This document shows positions 25,599-34,428 of a stretch of 64,000 bases of DNA, one piece after another. Under the pieces are notes generated by a model. The model was not told where the DNA came from. It saw nothing but the letters and a program-made list of their open reading frames with translations, and ran no database searches. The translations under genes and the position numbers were made by a program. The stretch's first letter is position 1; each line of letters opens with the position of its first letter. Where the stretch lies: NCBI GenBank assembly GCA_942492855.1, contig OW818647.1:4092001-4156000 (forward strand). The letters run 5' to 3'. This stretch comes from G963677485 sp942492855 (lineage in GTDB: Bacteria > Armatimonadota > HRBIN16).

Positions 25599-25669
25599 CC
25601 CTTGAGTTTGTTGGTAAATGTGCCTGTGTATTGCTGAACGTGCCATCATCGTATAGATGCCATATAACT

Positions 25670-25701
25670 AGGATGACATGGCTAAAAAGCCATGTCATCC
25701 T
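25670..25701 (-). terminator. Terminator hairpin between paralogues 2 and 1
   Basis: A perfect 14-bp stem (25670-25683, AGGATGACATGGCT, with 25688-25701) and a 4-nt loop lie 50 nt after the paralogue 2 stop. No long U-tract follows on the minus strand. Confidence 0.65.
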
Positions 25702-25750
25702 TACTGGTACACACTATCATAGACCTGGTGAATGTTACAGGTGTTACATG

Positions 25751-27088
25751 TTACCTAGGCTTCACAAAGCCGACGCTCTTGATCTTCAGCCAGCGGCCTG
25801 GCACGTCCTTCGCTTCGGGCATGATGGCCAGACGGGTGACCAGGCCTTTATACTCCGCATTGGCGCCAAGGTGGACTTCGTACACGTGATACTTCCCGTC
25901 GTCGATCACGGGGATGTTGACTGTGGTCTGGGCGCTGAAGGGCTGACCATCTCTGCGCTGCCAGGTCACGCTCGCACTCTTCTGACCGGGTGAGAACGCG
26001 GCTTTGATGTAGAGCATAGGATTCTTGGCGGCTTCCCAGCACCATAGTTGACCGTTGATGGTGGCATTCGCTTTGCTGATGTCGATGTTCAGCTCGCCTT
26101 TGATCGGCCATCCGGTATCGGTGGCGTTGCGATACGCCCAGTAGTGCCTGTCATTCTTGAACACCCAGTTGGGATGCTCAGCAGGCCGCCGTTGTTTATA
26201 TACATAATCGCGTATCTCATCCACTGTGCCCAGAATCAGCGTGTATTGAAAGCTCGTGTCGATATTCCAGTCGATGATCTGGTCTTGCTGCGGTGAGATG
26301 TAGCCCGTCGGGTTATCCTTTGGACCGCCAGAGCCGGGCACTCCGGCGAAACCAGCGGAGAAGTTGTAGCATATCGGCTCATACATCCCGATGCCCCAGC
26401 CGTCTTTATCCACCAGCGCGGCCCAGTTCTCTGTGGCATGCCAGTGTTTCGGCCACCAGATCACCGGGTTTTCGGTCACTTTGTCACCGGTGAAGGGCTG
26501 ATCGCCATCGTAGGTAAACACACGGTACCACGGGCCGTTGGTGTAGATGGCGGGCAACTCCTGGAAGCGTGCCTCATACTTGGTCTTGTCCGGGCGGTTG
26601 TTCAGCATCCGGCTACGCACCTGGACCGTATTGTTCTTCAAAGTGATCCAGCATTCGTAGACACATTCACCCGGTACATTGTCCAAAGGCCAGTGCATGG
26701 GGATGCACTTCACATAGATGCTCTTCTTATCGTTCCTGAGAGCCAGCACCTTGGAGCCATGGCCATAGCAGTCACCAGCCTGGATGGGGTTCCAGCCGAT
26801 GGTGACCCACGCTTCCTGAGCCTTCTTGCCGTTAGGCTCGAAGGGCACGGGGCCTGCGTAATGCGACATCTGGATTTGGCGTCCGAAGTCGTAGCTGTTG
26901 ACCATGTTTAGGTCTGAGCCGGACTTCGATATGTAGGTGATCGCCCCGCCAAGGTCTAGGTTGATCCCTAGCTTGATCTTTCCGTTGTCTATGTAGCTCA
27001 TGTTTTCTGCCATGACTTCACTCCCTGTGATGTTAAGTAAACATAATACTGATGCCGCTTGCAGCAGATGTCTCTGCCAGATTCCCAT
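25751..27088 (-). CDS. Tandem secreted family, paralogue 2
   Basis: A 445-residue member of the array with signal peptide MGIWQRHLLQAASVLCLLNI, cleaved near EVMAEN. It carries every block of the family: SYIDNGKIKLGINLDLGGA, GRQIQMSHYAGPVPFEPNG, CIPMHWPLDNVPGECVYECW, YTNGPWYRVFTYDG, DWNIDTSFQYTLILGTV, YVYKQRRPAEHPNW and TGWPIKGELNIDISK. The start ATG overlaps the stop of paralogue 3 (TAATG), so the two are translationally coupled. It is closest in wording to paralogue 3. The protein should be periplasmic or secreted. Enzyme or binding protein cannot be decided; the invariant Trp and Asp/Glu residues in the family blocks suit sugar contact. Confidence 0.82.
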   Translation of the reverse strand: MGIWQRHLLQAASVLCLLNITGSEVMAENMSYIDNGKIKLGINLDLGGAITYISKSGSDLNMVNSYDFGRQIQMSHYAGPVPFEPNGKKAQEAWVTIGWNPIQAGDCYGHGSKVLALRNDKKSIYVKCIPMHWPLDNVPGECVYECWITLKNNTVQVRSRMLNNRPDKTKYEARFQELPAIYTNGPWYRVFTYDGDQPFTGDKVTENPVIWWPKHWHATENWAALVDKDGWGIGMYEPICYNFSAGFAGVPGSGGPKDNPTGYISPQQDQIIDWNIDTSFQYTLILGTVDEIRDYVYKQRRPAEHPNWVFKNDRHYWAYRNATDTGWPIKGELNIDISKANATINGQLWCWEAAKNPMLYIKAAFSPGQKSASVTWQRRDGQPFSAQTTVNIPVIDDGKYHVYEVHLGANAEYKGLVTRLAIMPEAKDVPGRWLKIKSVGFVKPR

Positions 27089-28431
27089 TATCTGGCTACC
27101 GGCTTCTTGAATCCGATGCTCTTGAGTTTTATCCAGCGTCCATCCACACCCTGAGGATCGGGCACCAGTGCCAAGCGGGTGATCAAGCCCTTATACTCGG
27201 TATTATCAACAAGCTTCACGGCATATACGTGGTAGTTGCCATCTGCGATGACTGGGAAAGTAACGGCAGTCTGTGCACTGAAGGGATGTCCATCCTTACG
27301 CTGCCATGTGACATTCGCTGTCTTCTGCCCGGGTGAGAAAGCGGCTTTGATGTAGAGAACCGGGTTCTTGGATGCCTCCCAAAGCCACACTGGGCCGTTG
27401 ATCATCACGTTACTCTTGCTGATGTCGATGTTCAACTCACCTTTGATTGGCCATCCGGTATCGCTGGCATTCCTGTATGTCCAGTAGAGCCGTTCTTTTG
27501 TGAACACCCAGTTAGGGTTCGCTGCTGGGCGGGGCTGTTTGTAGACGTAGTCCCTGATCTCTTGAAGCGTGCCCAGGATCAGCACATAGTTGAAACTGGT
27601 GTCTATGTTATAGTCCAGTATCTCTTCGGCTTGTGGCGACAGGTAGCCGGTAGGGTCATCTTTTGGCCCGCCTGATCCCGGCTTGCCAGAAAATCCTCCA
27701 GAGATGCTATATGTACCAGGCTCGTATATGCCTAATCCCCAATCCTTATCGTCCACAAGCGCTGCCCAGTTTTCAGAGGCTAGCCATCCCTTGGGTTGAA
27801 ATGTGGATGGGTATTGTGTCAGCTTATCGCCAGAGTATGGCTTGTCGCCATCGTAGGTAAACACCCGATACCAGGGGCCGTTGGTGTAGACGGCAGGCAG
27901 CTCCTGACCCCGGCTCTCGAACTGGGTTTTGTCTGATCTGTTGTTCACCATGCGGCTTTTTACGGCCACTGAATTCCCCTTAAGTGTGATCCAGCACTCG
28001 TAGGTACACTCGCCAGGCACGTTATTTAACGGCCACTGCATTGGTATGCATTTTACATACAGACTGTTTCCTGTCTTCTTATGCTCAAGCACCTTGGAGC
28101 CAACGCCGTTGCAGTCGCCAGCTTGAATGGGATTCCAACCGATGAATGTCCAGGCTGGATGCGGCTTCTGTCCGTTGGGCTCGAAAGGCACCGGACCGGC
28201 GTAATGGGACATCTGAATATGCCGTCCCCAGTCATAACTGTTGATAAGGTTCAGATCAGAGCCTGACTTTGAGATGTATGTGATCGCTCCACCGATATCT
28301 AGGTTAATGCCCAGTTTGATCTTGCCGTTGTCAATGTAGCTCATATTCTCGGCCATTGCGCTTCCTCCAGCCATCGAAACCAATATTGCCAGAGCAGTAA
28401 TGTATATACCCGATATGCTTGAACTTTTCAT
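27088..28431 (-). CDS. Tandem secreted family, paralogue 3
   Basis: A 447-residue member with signal peptide MKSSSISGIYITALAILVSM, cleaved near GSAMAEN. Family blocks are complete (GINLDIGGAITYISKSGSD, HIQMSHYAGPVPFEPNGQ, CIPMQWPLNNVPGECTYECW, YTNGPWYRVFTYDGDKPYSG, DYNIDTSFNYVLILGTLQE). Its start overlaps the stop of paralogue 4 by 1 nt (TAATG) and its stop overlaps the start of paralogue 2 in the same way, so genes 4-3-2 form one coupled run. The C-terminal block GRWIKLKSIGFKKPVAR matches the sisters, so the protein is complete. The role is unknown; it is presumed to act on or bind extracellular glycan. Confidence 0.82.
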   Translation of the reverse strand: MKSSSISGIYITALAILVSMAGGSAMAENMSYIDNGKIKLGINLDIGGAITYISKSGSDLNLINSYDWGRHIQMSHYAGPVPFEPNGQKPHPAWTFIGWNPIQAGDCNGVGSKVLEHKKTGNSLYVKCIPMQWPLNNVPGECTYECWITLKGNSVAVKSRMVNNRSDKTQFESRGQELPAVYTNGPWYRVFTYDGDKPYSGDKLTQYPSTFQPKGWLASENWAALVDDKDWGLGIYEPGTYSISGGFSGKPGSGGPKDDPTGYLSPQAEEILDYNIDTSFNYVLILGTLQEIRDYVYKQPRPAANPNWVFTKERLYWTYRNASDTGWPIKGELNIDISKSNVMINGPVWLWEASKNPVLYIKAAFSPGQKTANVTWQRKDGHPFSAQTAVTFPVIADGNYHVYAVKLVDNTEYKGLITRLALVPDPQGVDGRWIKLKSIGFKKPVAR

Positions 28432-29747
28432 TATCTATCGCCTTTCGGCTTGACGAAACCTATCGAAGCGACCTTCACGTGTTGCCCAGGGGAACCCTTT
28501 GTAGCGAGCTTTACATGCAGCTTCGTGATGATGCCTTTATATGCAGCCGCATCAGCCAGCGGGACTGTATACACGCGGTACTTCCCGTCACCCGTGATGG
28601 GGAAGCTCATCTGCTCCTCTTTGGTCGGCGCGCCGAATCCCTTGCCGCCCCACTCATTGACGGGCTGCAGGTCACGTCGTTCCCACATGACGGTCGCCTG
28701 GGTTTCGCTAGTCGTAAATGCGGCTTTGATGTAGAGCGTGGGGTTTTTACTAGCATGGAAGAAGATGCGCGGGCCAACCATCACGACGTCATCGCTGGAC
28801 AGGTCGATGTCCAACTCGCGTTTGATGGGCCAGCCTGTGTCGACGGCGTTCTTGTATGTCCAGTAGTGTCGGCTTTTTGAGAAGACCCAGTTTGGGTGCT
28901 CAGCAGGACGAGGCTGCTTATAGACGTAGTCGCGTATCTCTTTCAGAGTTCCCAATATCATCACATAACTGTACCTGGTGTCGATATTGTAGTCGAGAAT
29001 CTCCTCCATCAGCGGGGCGAAGTATCCCGTGGGGCCATCTTTCGGGCCGCCTTTGCCGGGTTTACCAGCGAAGCCGCCTGTGGTCAGATACACCCCAGGC
29101 TCCCAAAGTCCCAATCCCCAGCCTTCGTCGTTTATAAGTGCAGACCAGCACTCATCGGCCGAGTAGTTTTTCCACATGAAGGCGGCGGGCGTCTGAGTGA
29201 GCTTGTCGCGGGTAAAGGGCTTATCGCCGATGTAGGTCATTAGCTTCCACCAAGGGCCGTTGGTGTATACGGCTGGCATCTCCTGACCACGGGCAGGATA
29301 CTTGGTTTTGTCTGGGCGGTTGTTCAGCATGCGGCTCTTGACGTGGATGGTGTTTTGCTTCAACGTGATCCAGCATTCAAAAGTGCATTCACCCGGCACA
29401 TTGTCCAGCGGCCAGTGCATAGGGATGCACTTGACGTAGATGCTTTTACCGTCGTTCTTATGTGCCAGCACTTTGGACTTGTTACCGGCTACATCGCCTG
29501 ATTGGATGGGGTTCCAGCCGATGTAGGTCCAGGCTGGGTTGGACTTTTTGCCATTTGGCTCGAACGGGACAGGGAATGAGTAGTGCGACATCTGAATCTG
29601 ACGTCCGAGGTCGGCACTGTTGACCAGATTAAGATCGGAACCCGATTTAGAGATATAGGTGATCGAACCGCCCATATCCAGGTCGATACCTAGTTTTACC
29701 TTGCCGTTGTCTATGTAGCTCATATTCTCAGATGGTGCAGATGCCAT
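28431..29747 (-). CDS. Tandem family, paralogue 4, without a signal peptide
   Basis: A 438-residue member starting MASAPSENMSYIDNGKVKLG, so the mature domain begins within eight residues of the start and no signal peptide is visible. A purine-rich site (GGGGGT) precedes ATG 29747. No in-frame codon further upstream recovers a signal peptide before the stop of paralogue 5. The rest of the protein is complete and most like paralogue 5 (GRQIQMSHYSFPVPFEPNG, SGDVAGNKSKVLAHKND, YTNGPWWKLMTYIGDKPF). It has a short insertion near residue 375 (NEWGGKGFGAPTKEE). Either export was lost, or the first codons were deleted when the array was built. A strong terminator lies just upstream. Confidence 0.78.
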   Translation of the reverse strand: MASAPSENMSYIDNGKVKLGIDLDMGGSITYISKSGSDLNLVNSADLGRQIQMSHYSFPVPFEPNGKKSNPAWTYIGWNPIQSGDVAGNKSKVLAHKNDGKSIYVKCIPMHWPLDNVPGECTFECWITLKQNTIHVKSRMLNNRPDKTKYPARGQEMPAVYTNGPWWKLMTYIGDKPFTRDKLTQTPAAFMWKNYSADECWSALINDEGWGLGLWEPGVYLTTGGFAGKPGKGGPKDGPTGYFAPLMEEILDYNIDTRYSYVMILGTLKEIRDYVYKQPRPAEHPNWVFSKSRHYWTYKNAVDTGWPIKRELDIDLSSDDVVMVGPRIFFHASKNPTLYIKAAFTTSETQATVMWERRDLQPVNEWGGKGFGAPTKEEQMSFPITGDGKYRVYTVPLADAAAYKGIITKLHVKLATKGSPGQHVKVASIGFVKPKGDR

Positions 29748-29765
29748 GATATTACCCCCAGGTCG

Positions 29766-29791
29766 AAAAAATGGGGAACAGACTGCTCCCC
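29766..29791 (-). terminator. Rho-independent terminator between paralogues 5 and 4
   Basis: On the minus strand GGGGAGCA and TGTTCCCC (29791-29773, 3-nt loop) are followed by ATTTTTT. It lies 11 nt after the stop of paralogue 5 and 19 nt before the start of paralogue 4. Confidence 0.85.
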
Positions 29792-29801
29792 ATGTCGGTT
29801 G

Positions 29802-31181
29802 CTATTTGTCAGATGGTCTCTTGAAACCTATGGACTTGATTTTCACTCGCTGTCCATCAGAGCCAGTAGGACTGACGATGCGCAGGCGCGAGATCACTCC
29901 GCTCCAATTGGGCTTACCCTTCAGCTCGATGGCATACACTCGGTATTCGCCGTCGCCAGTCACGGGGAAAGTGGTTCGAAAACTATCGTATGGATCGGCT
30001 TCTCCCATGTTGATAATTTCGCTCCATCGCTGCTTCTCCCACACCAGTGTCATCTGGTTTTGATTGGTCATGAAGGCAGCTTTCACATAGAGCACAGGGT
30101 TTTTGTCGGCCTGCATGAATACCTTAGGGCTGATGATGTTGGCGTCACTCTTGTTGAGGTCGACATCGAGTTCACCCTTGATGGGCCAGCCGGTATCTAT
30201 CGCGTTGCCGTAAGTCCAGTAGTAGCGGTCCTTATCAAACACCCATTTCGGCTGAACGGCGGGTTTGGGCTGTTTATAGACGTAGTCACGGATTTCCTTC
30301 ACGGTGCCTAGAATCAGCACATACTGATAGCTCGTGTCTATGTTGTAGTCGAGTATCTGGTCCATCTCGGGGGCAATATATCCCGTTGGCCCGTCTTTCG
30401 GCCCGCCCTTGCCGGGTTTCCCGGCAAATCCGCCTGCAATCGTGTATACGCCAGGCTCGTAGATACCGAGTCCCCAGCCTTCATCGTTGACGAGTGCCGA
30501 CCAGTTTTCGGTAGGGGTGACCATCTTCCATAGAAATACGGCAGGGGTTTGCGTAAGCTCACCACCTGTGTAGGGTTTATCACCGTTGTATGTCATCAGA
30601 CGCCACCAGGGGCCGTTGGTGTAGACAGCCGGGAGTTCCTGCCCTCGGGCGGGGTAGAATGTCTTGTCAGGCCGGTTGTTCACCATACGGCTTTTGACTT
30701 GTACCGTGTTGTCCTTGAGCGTGATCCAGCACTCGAAAGTGCATTCGCCCGGCACATTGGTCAGCGGCCAGTGCATGGGTATGCACTTCACATAGATGCT
30801 CTTCTTGTCGTTCTTATGTGCCAGAACCTTGGACTTGTTTCCTGCCACATCACCGGATTGAATGGGATTCCATCCGATACCTGTCCAAGTGGGGTCGGCC
30901 TTCTTGCCATCTGGCTCGAATGGTACAGGGAAGGAGTAGTGCGACATCTGTATCTGTCGACCCAGGTCGGCACTGTTGACCAGATTGAGATCGGAGCCGG
31001 CTTTTGAGATATAGGTGATTGAGCCCCCCATATCGAGATCAATGCCCAGCTTGATATGTTTGTTTTCGATGAAGCTCATATTTGGCTTGGTATTACTCAT
31101 GCTGCTGCACCCCACTAAGAGAACTATGATAGTCGAAGCGGTCAAGCTCCGAAGAATCGATGAGACTATAGCCACAATCAA
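29802..31181 (-). CDS. Tandem family, paralogue 5, probable lipoprotein
   Basis: A 459-residue member with a lipoprotein signal, TASTIIVLLVGCSS; the lipobox Cys is residue 25, so the protein is likely anchored in a membrane. Family blocks are intact (HIKLGIDLDMGGSITYISK, GRQIQMSHYSFPVPFEPDG, CIPMHWPLTNVPGECTFECW, YTNGPWWRLMTYNGDKPYTG, DYNIDTSYQYVLILGTVKE). It starts only 8 nt after paralogue 6, so 6 and 5 are one operon, ended by the terminator at 29766-29791. It is the closest match to paralogue 4. A membrane-anchored member next to free secreted ones suggests division of labour at the cell surface; this is an inference. Confidence 0.82.
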   Translation of the reverse strand: MIVAIVSSILRSLTASTIIVLLVGCSSMSNTKPNMSFIENKHIKLGIDLDMGGSITYISKAGSDLNLVNSADLGRQIQMSHYSFPVPFEPDGKKADPTWTGIGWNPIQSGDVAGNKSKVLAHKNDKKSIYVKCIPMHWPLTNVPGECTFECWITLKDNTVQVKSRMVNNRPDKTFYPARGQELPAVYTNGPWWRLMTYNGDKPYTGGELTQTPAVFLWKMVTPTENWSALVNDEGWGLGIYEPGVYTIAGGFAGKPGKGGPKDGPTGYIAPEMDQILDYNIDTSYQYVLILGTVKEIRDYVYKQPKPAVQPKWVFDKDRYYWTYGNAIDTGWPIKGELDVDLNKSDANIISPKVFMQADKNPVLYVKAAFMTNQNQMTLVWEKQRWSEIINMGEADPYDSFRTTFPVTGDGEYRVYAIELKGKPNWSGVISRLRIVSPTGSDGQRVKIKSIGFKRPSDK

Positions 31182-31189
31182 GCTCCTTG

Positions 31190-32545
31190 CTATTTGGTGC
31201 CAGATGGCTTGGTGTAGCCAATGGACTTAATGATGACTTTGTTTCCTGCGACGCCTTTTCGAGAAGGTACCAGTTGGAGACGCGTGATCATCCCGCTATA
31301 CTCTGGTGACTTCGACAGATCGATGGAATAGACGCGCGACACACCGTCACCGATGATGGGCATTGGCAGGCTTTTCGTGTTGTTGAAGCCTGGCGAGTCT
31401 TTGCGTTCCCACTGGATGATCGCGGAGGCCTCATCGGTGGTAAAGGCGGCTTTAACATACAGCGTCTGGTTCTTTTCGGTGCTCCACAGGCCTTCAGGAC
31501 TGATTATCTGCGGGTTGTCTCTGCTTAGGTCGATGTTCAACCCACCCTTGATCGGCCAGCCTGTATCTACTGCATTGCGGTATATCCAGTGCTGCCTGCT
31601 GTTATTGAACACCCAGTTGGGAGTGACAGCCGGTTGTTTTTGTTTATAAATATAGTCGCGTATCTCCTGTAGTGATCCAAGAATCAACACGTAGGAGTAT
31701 GAGTAGTCGATGTTGTGGTCTATGATTTCTCTATGCAGCGGGGCGATGTAGCCTGTGGGGCCATCTTTCGGCCCGCCCTTACCGGGTTTACCGGCAAATC
31801 CGCCGATGGTGCGGTACACGCCTGGCTGCCAGATGCCCAGGCCCCAGTCATCATCGTTGACCAACGCGGACCAGTTCTCGGTGCTGATCCAGCCCTTCCA
31901 TGGCATCACAGGCGGAATGTGCGTGAGCTTGTCGTTACTGAAGGGCTTATCGCCATCATACGTCATCAGCTTCCACCATGGGCCGTTGGTGTAGATGGCT
32001 GGTAGCTCCTGGTCGCGGCCATCATACTGCGTTTTGTCAATTCGGTGGTTGACCATACGGCTTTTGACAAGCACGGTGTTGTCTTTCAGCGTGATCCAGC
32101 ATTCGAATGTGCATTCACCAGGCACGTTGTTCAGCGGCCACTGCATGGGAATACACTTCACATACAGACTTTTCTTGTCGTTCTTGTGGGCCAGCACTGT
32201 GGAGCGGTGCTGATAGCAGTCACCGGACTGGATAGGGTTCCAGCCAAGGCCTCTCCATGCGTCGTGGGCTTTATTCCCGTTGGGCTCAAATGGGTTCGGG
32301 CCAGAGTAGTGCGACATCTGAATCTGCCGTCCCCAGTCTGCCGAGTTCACGAGGTTCTGGTCAGACCCCGACTTCGATATGTAGGTGATGGAACCGCCTA
32401 AATCGAGGTTGATGCCAACCTTGATTTTCCCATTGTCTATGTAACTGACATTGTCTGGCTTCTGTTGGGCGGAGCCTTTACATCCGCACATCCCAACAGT
32501 CATCAGGCCGATCAGCAATAAGGTAACCACAGGCTGGATTGTCAA
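31190..32545 (-). CDS. Tandem family, paralogue 6, probable lipoprotein, first gene of the array
   Basis: A 451-residue member starting at TTG 32545 with an excellent ribosome-binding site (AAGGAG, 7 nt). The N-terminus VVTLLLIGLMTVGMCGCKGS ends in a lipobox-like Cys (residue 20 or 22). The family blocks are all present: SYIDNGKIKVGINLDLGGS, GRQIQMSHYSGPNPFEPNG, CIPMQWPLNNVPGECTFECW, YTNGPWWKLMTYDGDKPF, DHNIDYSYSYVLILGSLQE and TGWPIKGGLNIDLSR. It heads the run, with 160 bp of non-coding DNA separating it from the divergent GNAT gene; a promoter is expected there but no consensus pair stood out. Function is unknown, as for its sisters. Confidence 0.82.
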   Translation of the reverse strand: MTIQPVVTLLLIGLMTVGMCGCKGSAQQKPDNVSYIDNGKIKVGINLDLGGSITYISKSGSDQNLVNSADWGRQIQMSHYSGPNPFEPNGNKAHDAWRGLGWNPIQSGDCYQHRSTVLAHKNDKKSLYVKCIPMQWPLNNVPGECTFECWITLKDNTVLVKSRMVNHRIDKTQYDGRDQELPAIYTNGPWWKLMTYDGDKPFSNDKLTHIPPVMPWKGWISTENWSALVNDDDWGLGIWQPGVYRTIGGFAGKPGKGGPKDGPTGYIAPLHREIIDHNIDYSYSYVLILGSLQEIRDYIYKQKQPAVTPNWVFNNSRQHWIYRNAVDTGWPIKGGLNIDLSRDNPQIISPEGLWSTEKNQTLYVKAAFTTDEASAIIQWERKDSPGFNNTKSLPMPIIGDGVSRVYSIDLSKSPEYSGMITRLQLVPSRKGVAGNKVIIKSIGYTKPSGTK

Positions 32546-32706
32546 CTTATCTCTCCTTGTCGTCCTATTAGTGAGTGGATATCGTCACTGATAAGAACCG
32601 CGTGACGTAGATTTCGCCATTCAGGGCCGTGATACCTTTAGTCTGAGTGCCATTACGGGGTAGAATCAGCTATAAGTCATAAATTTTTCATACGGAGGAA
32701 TACAGC

Positions 32707-33123
32707 ATGCCTGGTGTATCATTGTCTCATAGAGCACCTGCACCTGAGGAACTGATTCGGTTGCGTGAAGCCGTTGGGTGGGCTGTGCCGGATATCGCTG
32801 AAGCGAAACGAGCCATGGACATGACCCTGTTTGGTGTGACCTTAAGGCTGGATGGTCGATGTATCGGAACAGGCCGTGTTGTGGGCGATGGCTCACTGGC
32901 CTTTTTCATTCAAGATGTCATCATTTTGCCAGAACAGCAGGGGCATGGATACGGAACCTTGATCATGGATGGATTGATGGAATACATTAACCGCCATGCA
33001 CGCCATGGTGCGTTTGTGGGCCTATTTTCGGCCAAAGGCATGGAAAAATGGTATGAAAAGTATGGGTTCGTCTGCCGTCCAAACGATGACTTGGGCAGCG
33101 GAATGATGTTCCAGCGATCATAG
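32707..33123 (+). CDS. GNAT family N-acetyltransferase
   Basis: A 138-residue acetyltransferase with GGAGG about 8 nt before ATG 32707. The acetyl-CoA pyrophosphate loop is visible as ILPEQQGHGYGTLIMDGL (Q-x-x-G-x-G/A pattern) near residue 80, preceded by the strand FFIQDVIILP and followed by FSAKGMEKWYEKYGFVCRP, the usual last strand-helix pair with the G-F motif. It transfers an acetyl group to an amine; the substrate is unknown. It leads a two-gene unit with the GH-A type hydrolase 13 nt downstream and is divergent from the six-paralogue array. Confidence 0.88.
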   Translation: MPGVSLSHRAPAPEELIRLREAVGWAVPDIAEAKRAMDMTLFGVTLRLDGRCIGTGRVVGDGSLAFFIQDVIILPEQQGHGYGTLIMDGLMEYINRHARHGAFVGLFSAKGMEKWYEKYGFVCRPNDDLGSGMMFQRS

Positions 33124-33136
33124 AGGAGCACTAACA

Positions 33137-34285
33137 TTGGCAATACCGAAGGGAATTCTGCAGCGTAAAGGTACGCAGCTAATGAAGAATGGTGTGCCTT
33201 TCCACGAAATCAGTTTTAATAAGTTCGATCTGCTCTGGCAATATCTGAATAACTACGATAAGCCTCTAGGCCAAAAAGCGGCGATTGAAGCGCTGGACTG
33301 GCTAAAGGATCACGGCTTCAGTGTGATTCGCAGTGCGTTTTGCCCTTATCATGCAGATGGTTATCGCGACGTCTTCTTTGATGAATCGGCCGCGAAGCAG
33401 AAGGTGAAGCGACACGACTTTTTTGCGAAGGCCAGCGAAGTGATCAACGAATGTGAGCAGCGTGGGATTTCCATTGTAGCCACGCTTGCCTGGAACTGGG
33501 AGGCAATGGCCCAGCTTGGTAACCAGGGTTTTCAACAGACCATAACCCAGATGCAGTCACCGGGTAAGAAGATGATCCAGGAATACATCGTTGAGGTGGT
33601 GGGCACTTTCGCTAGCCAATCAGGCATTGCGATGTGGGAGATAGACAACGAGTGGAACCTCAATGCCGATTTGCGGCAGAAGGAGCCAATTGGATATGCG
33701 TTCTCCAGCTCTCAACTAGGCGCATTCTACAGAGATACGGCCTTGCTGATCAAAAGTGTGGATCCCTACCACCTGGTCACCACAGGCGACAGCTCACCGC
33801 GCCCATGCGCTTGGCACCTGTATTCCAGTCAGGCGAAACTCACCGGTGATCTGGATTGGAAGAAAGACACCGAGGCCGAGTTGCTGTCCTACCTGACTAT
33901 GACGAATCCTGAGCCGATTGATGTGATCTCAGTCCACTACTACGATGAGGCGATGGAAGCTCTAGACCGTCAGACCGGCAATGTTGATAACATGGCTCTA
34001 TACAAGCGTCTTGCTGACAAACTGGGTCGTCCGCTGATGGTGGGTGAAGTAGGTCCTCCCCAGAGGTATAAGGATAAAAAGTATACCGCGCCGAATAGCA
34101 TCCAACTGGTGAAAGACGTGTGCAGGCAGGCACAACAGAGTAAGATTCCTCTCACGTTATTCTGGTCTTTCTGCGATGACCGAAACCCGTTAACCGGAAG
34201 TGCGATGGATTATGAGATGCGCCCTGACACGACCCCGGAAGCATTAGACATCATATGTAGTGCGCAGAAGCGTTACGGACGCTGA
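33137..34285 (+). CDS. GH5-like (clan GH-A) glycoside hydrolase, apparently cytoplasmic
   Basis: A 382-residue TIM-barrel protein starting at TTG 33137 with GAGGAG 8 nt upstream. It opens MAIPKGILQRKGTQLMKNGV, then PFHEISFNKFDLLW, resembling the start of GH5 mannanases and related hydrolases. The clan GH-A pair is visible: acid/base Glu in MWEIDNEWN (near residue 170, N-E motif) and nucleophile Glu in LMVGEVGPPQ (near residue 303). No signal peptide is present, so it probably hydrolyses imported oligosaccharides, or it relies on non-classical export. It follows the GNAT gene by 13 nt. Linkage specificity is not predictable from sequence by eye. Confidence 0.75.
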   Translation: MAIPKGILQRKGTQLMKNGVPFHEISFNKFDLLWQYLNNYDKPLGQKAAIEALDWLKDHGFSVIRSAFCPYHADGYRDVFFDESAAKQKVKRHDFFAKASEVINECEQRGISIVATLAWNWEAMAQLGNQGFQQTITQMQSPGKKMIQEYIVEVVGTFASQSGIAMWEIDNEWNLNADLRQKEPIGYAFSSSQLGAFYRDTALLIKSVDPYHLVTTGDSSPRPCAWHLYSSQAKLTGDLDWKKDTEAELLSYLTMTNPEPIDVISVHYYDEAMEALDRQTGNVDNMALYKRLADKLGRPLMVGEVGPPQRYKDKKYTAPNSIQLVKDVCRQAQQSKIPLTLFWSFCDDRNPLTGSAMDYEMRPDTTPEALDIICSAQKRYGR

Positions 34286-34320
34286 TAGAATCTTCACAGG
34301 ATTTATGCGGTCATAGCGCT

Positions 34321-34348
34321 TTGGCTGGCATTAAGACGGGTGTATAAT
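34321..34348 (+). promoter_or_regulatory. Predicted sigma-70 promoter upstream of the MBL-fold gene
   Basis: TTGGCT (34321-34326), a 16-bp spacer and a consensus TATAAT (34343-34348). The expected start point is near 34355, leaving a leader of about 74 nt. Confidence 0.6.
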
Positions 34349-34382
34349 GTCAACAATGGTATAGATACCAACAGCAATATGA

Positions 34383-34408
34383 GAGGGGTGGCGAATGTGC
34401 CACCCCTT
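34383..34408 (+). terminator. Intrinsic terminator or attenuator in the leader of the MBL-fold gene
   Basis: AGGGGTGGC and GCCACCCCT (34384-34392 and 34399-34407) with a 6-nt loop are followed by TCTTTC. Because a good promoter lies upstream of it and the gene's ribosome-binding site (GGAGG) directly downstream, it could act as an attenuator; otherwise it ends the GH5-like transcript. Confidence 0.6.
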
Positions 34409-34428
34409 CTTTCGGAGGCAATATCACG

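Noticed and set aside
19571..32575. Similar short leaders (CGTCGTATTAGTTAGT near 19591 and CGTCCTATTAGTGAGT near 32564) ahead of the acetylesterase and the six-gene array, considered as a shared operator.
   Set aside because: In the first case the match falls on the sulfatase stop codon region, and the overlap is too short and imperfect to separate from chance.
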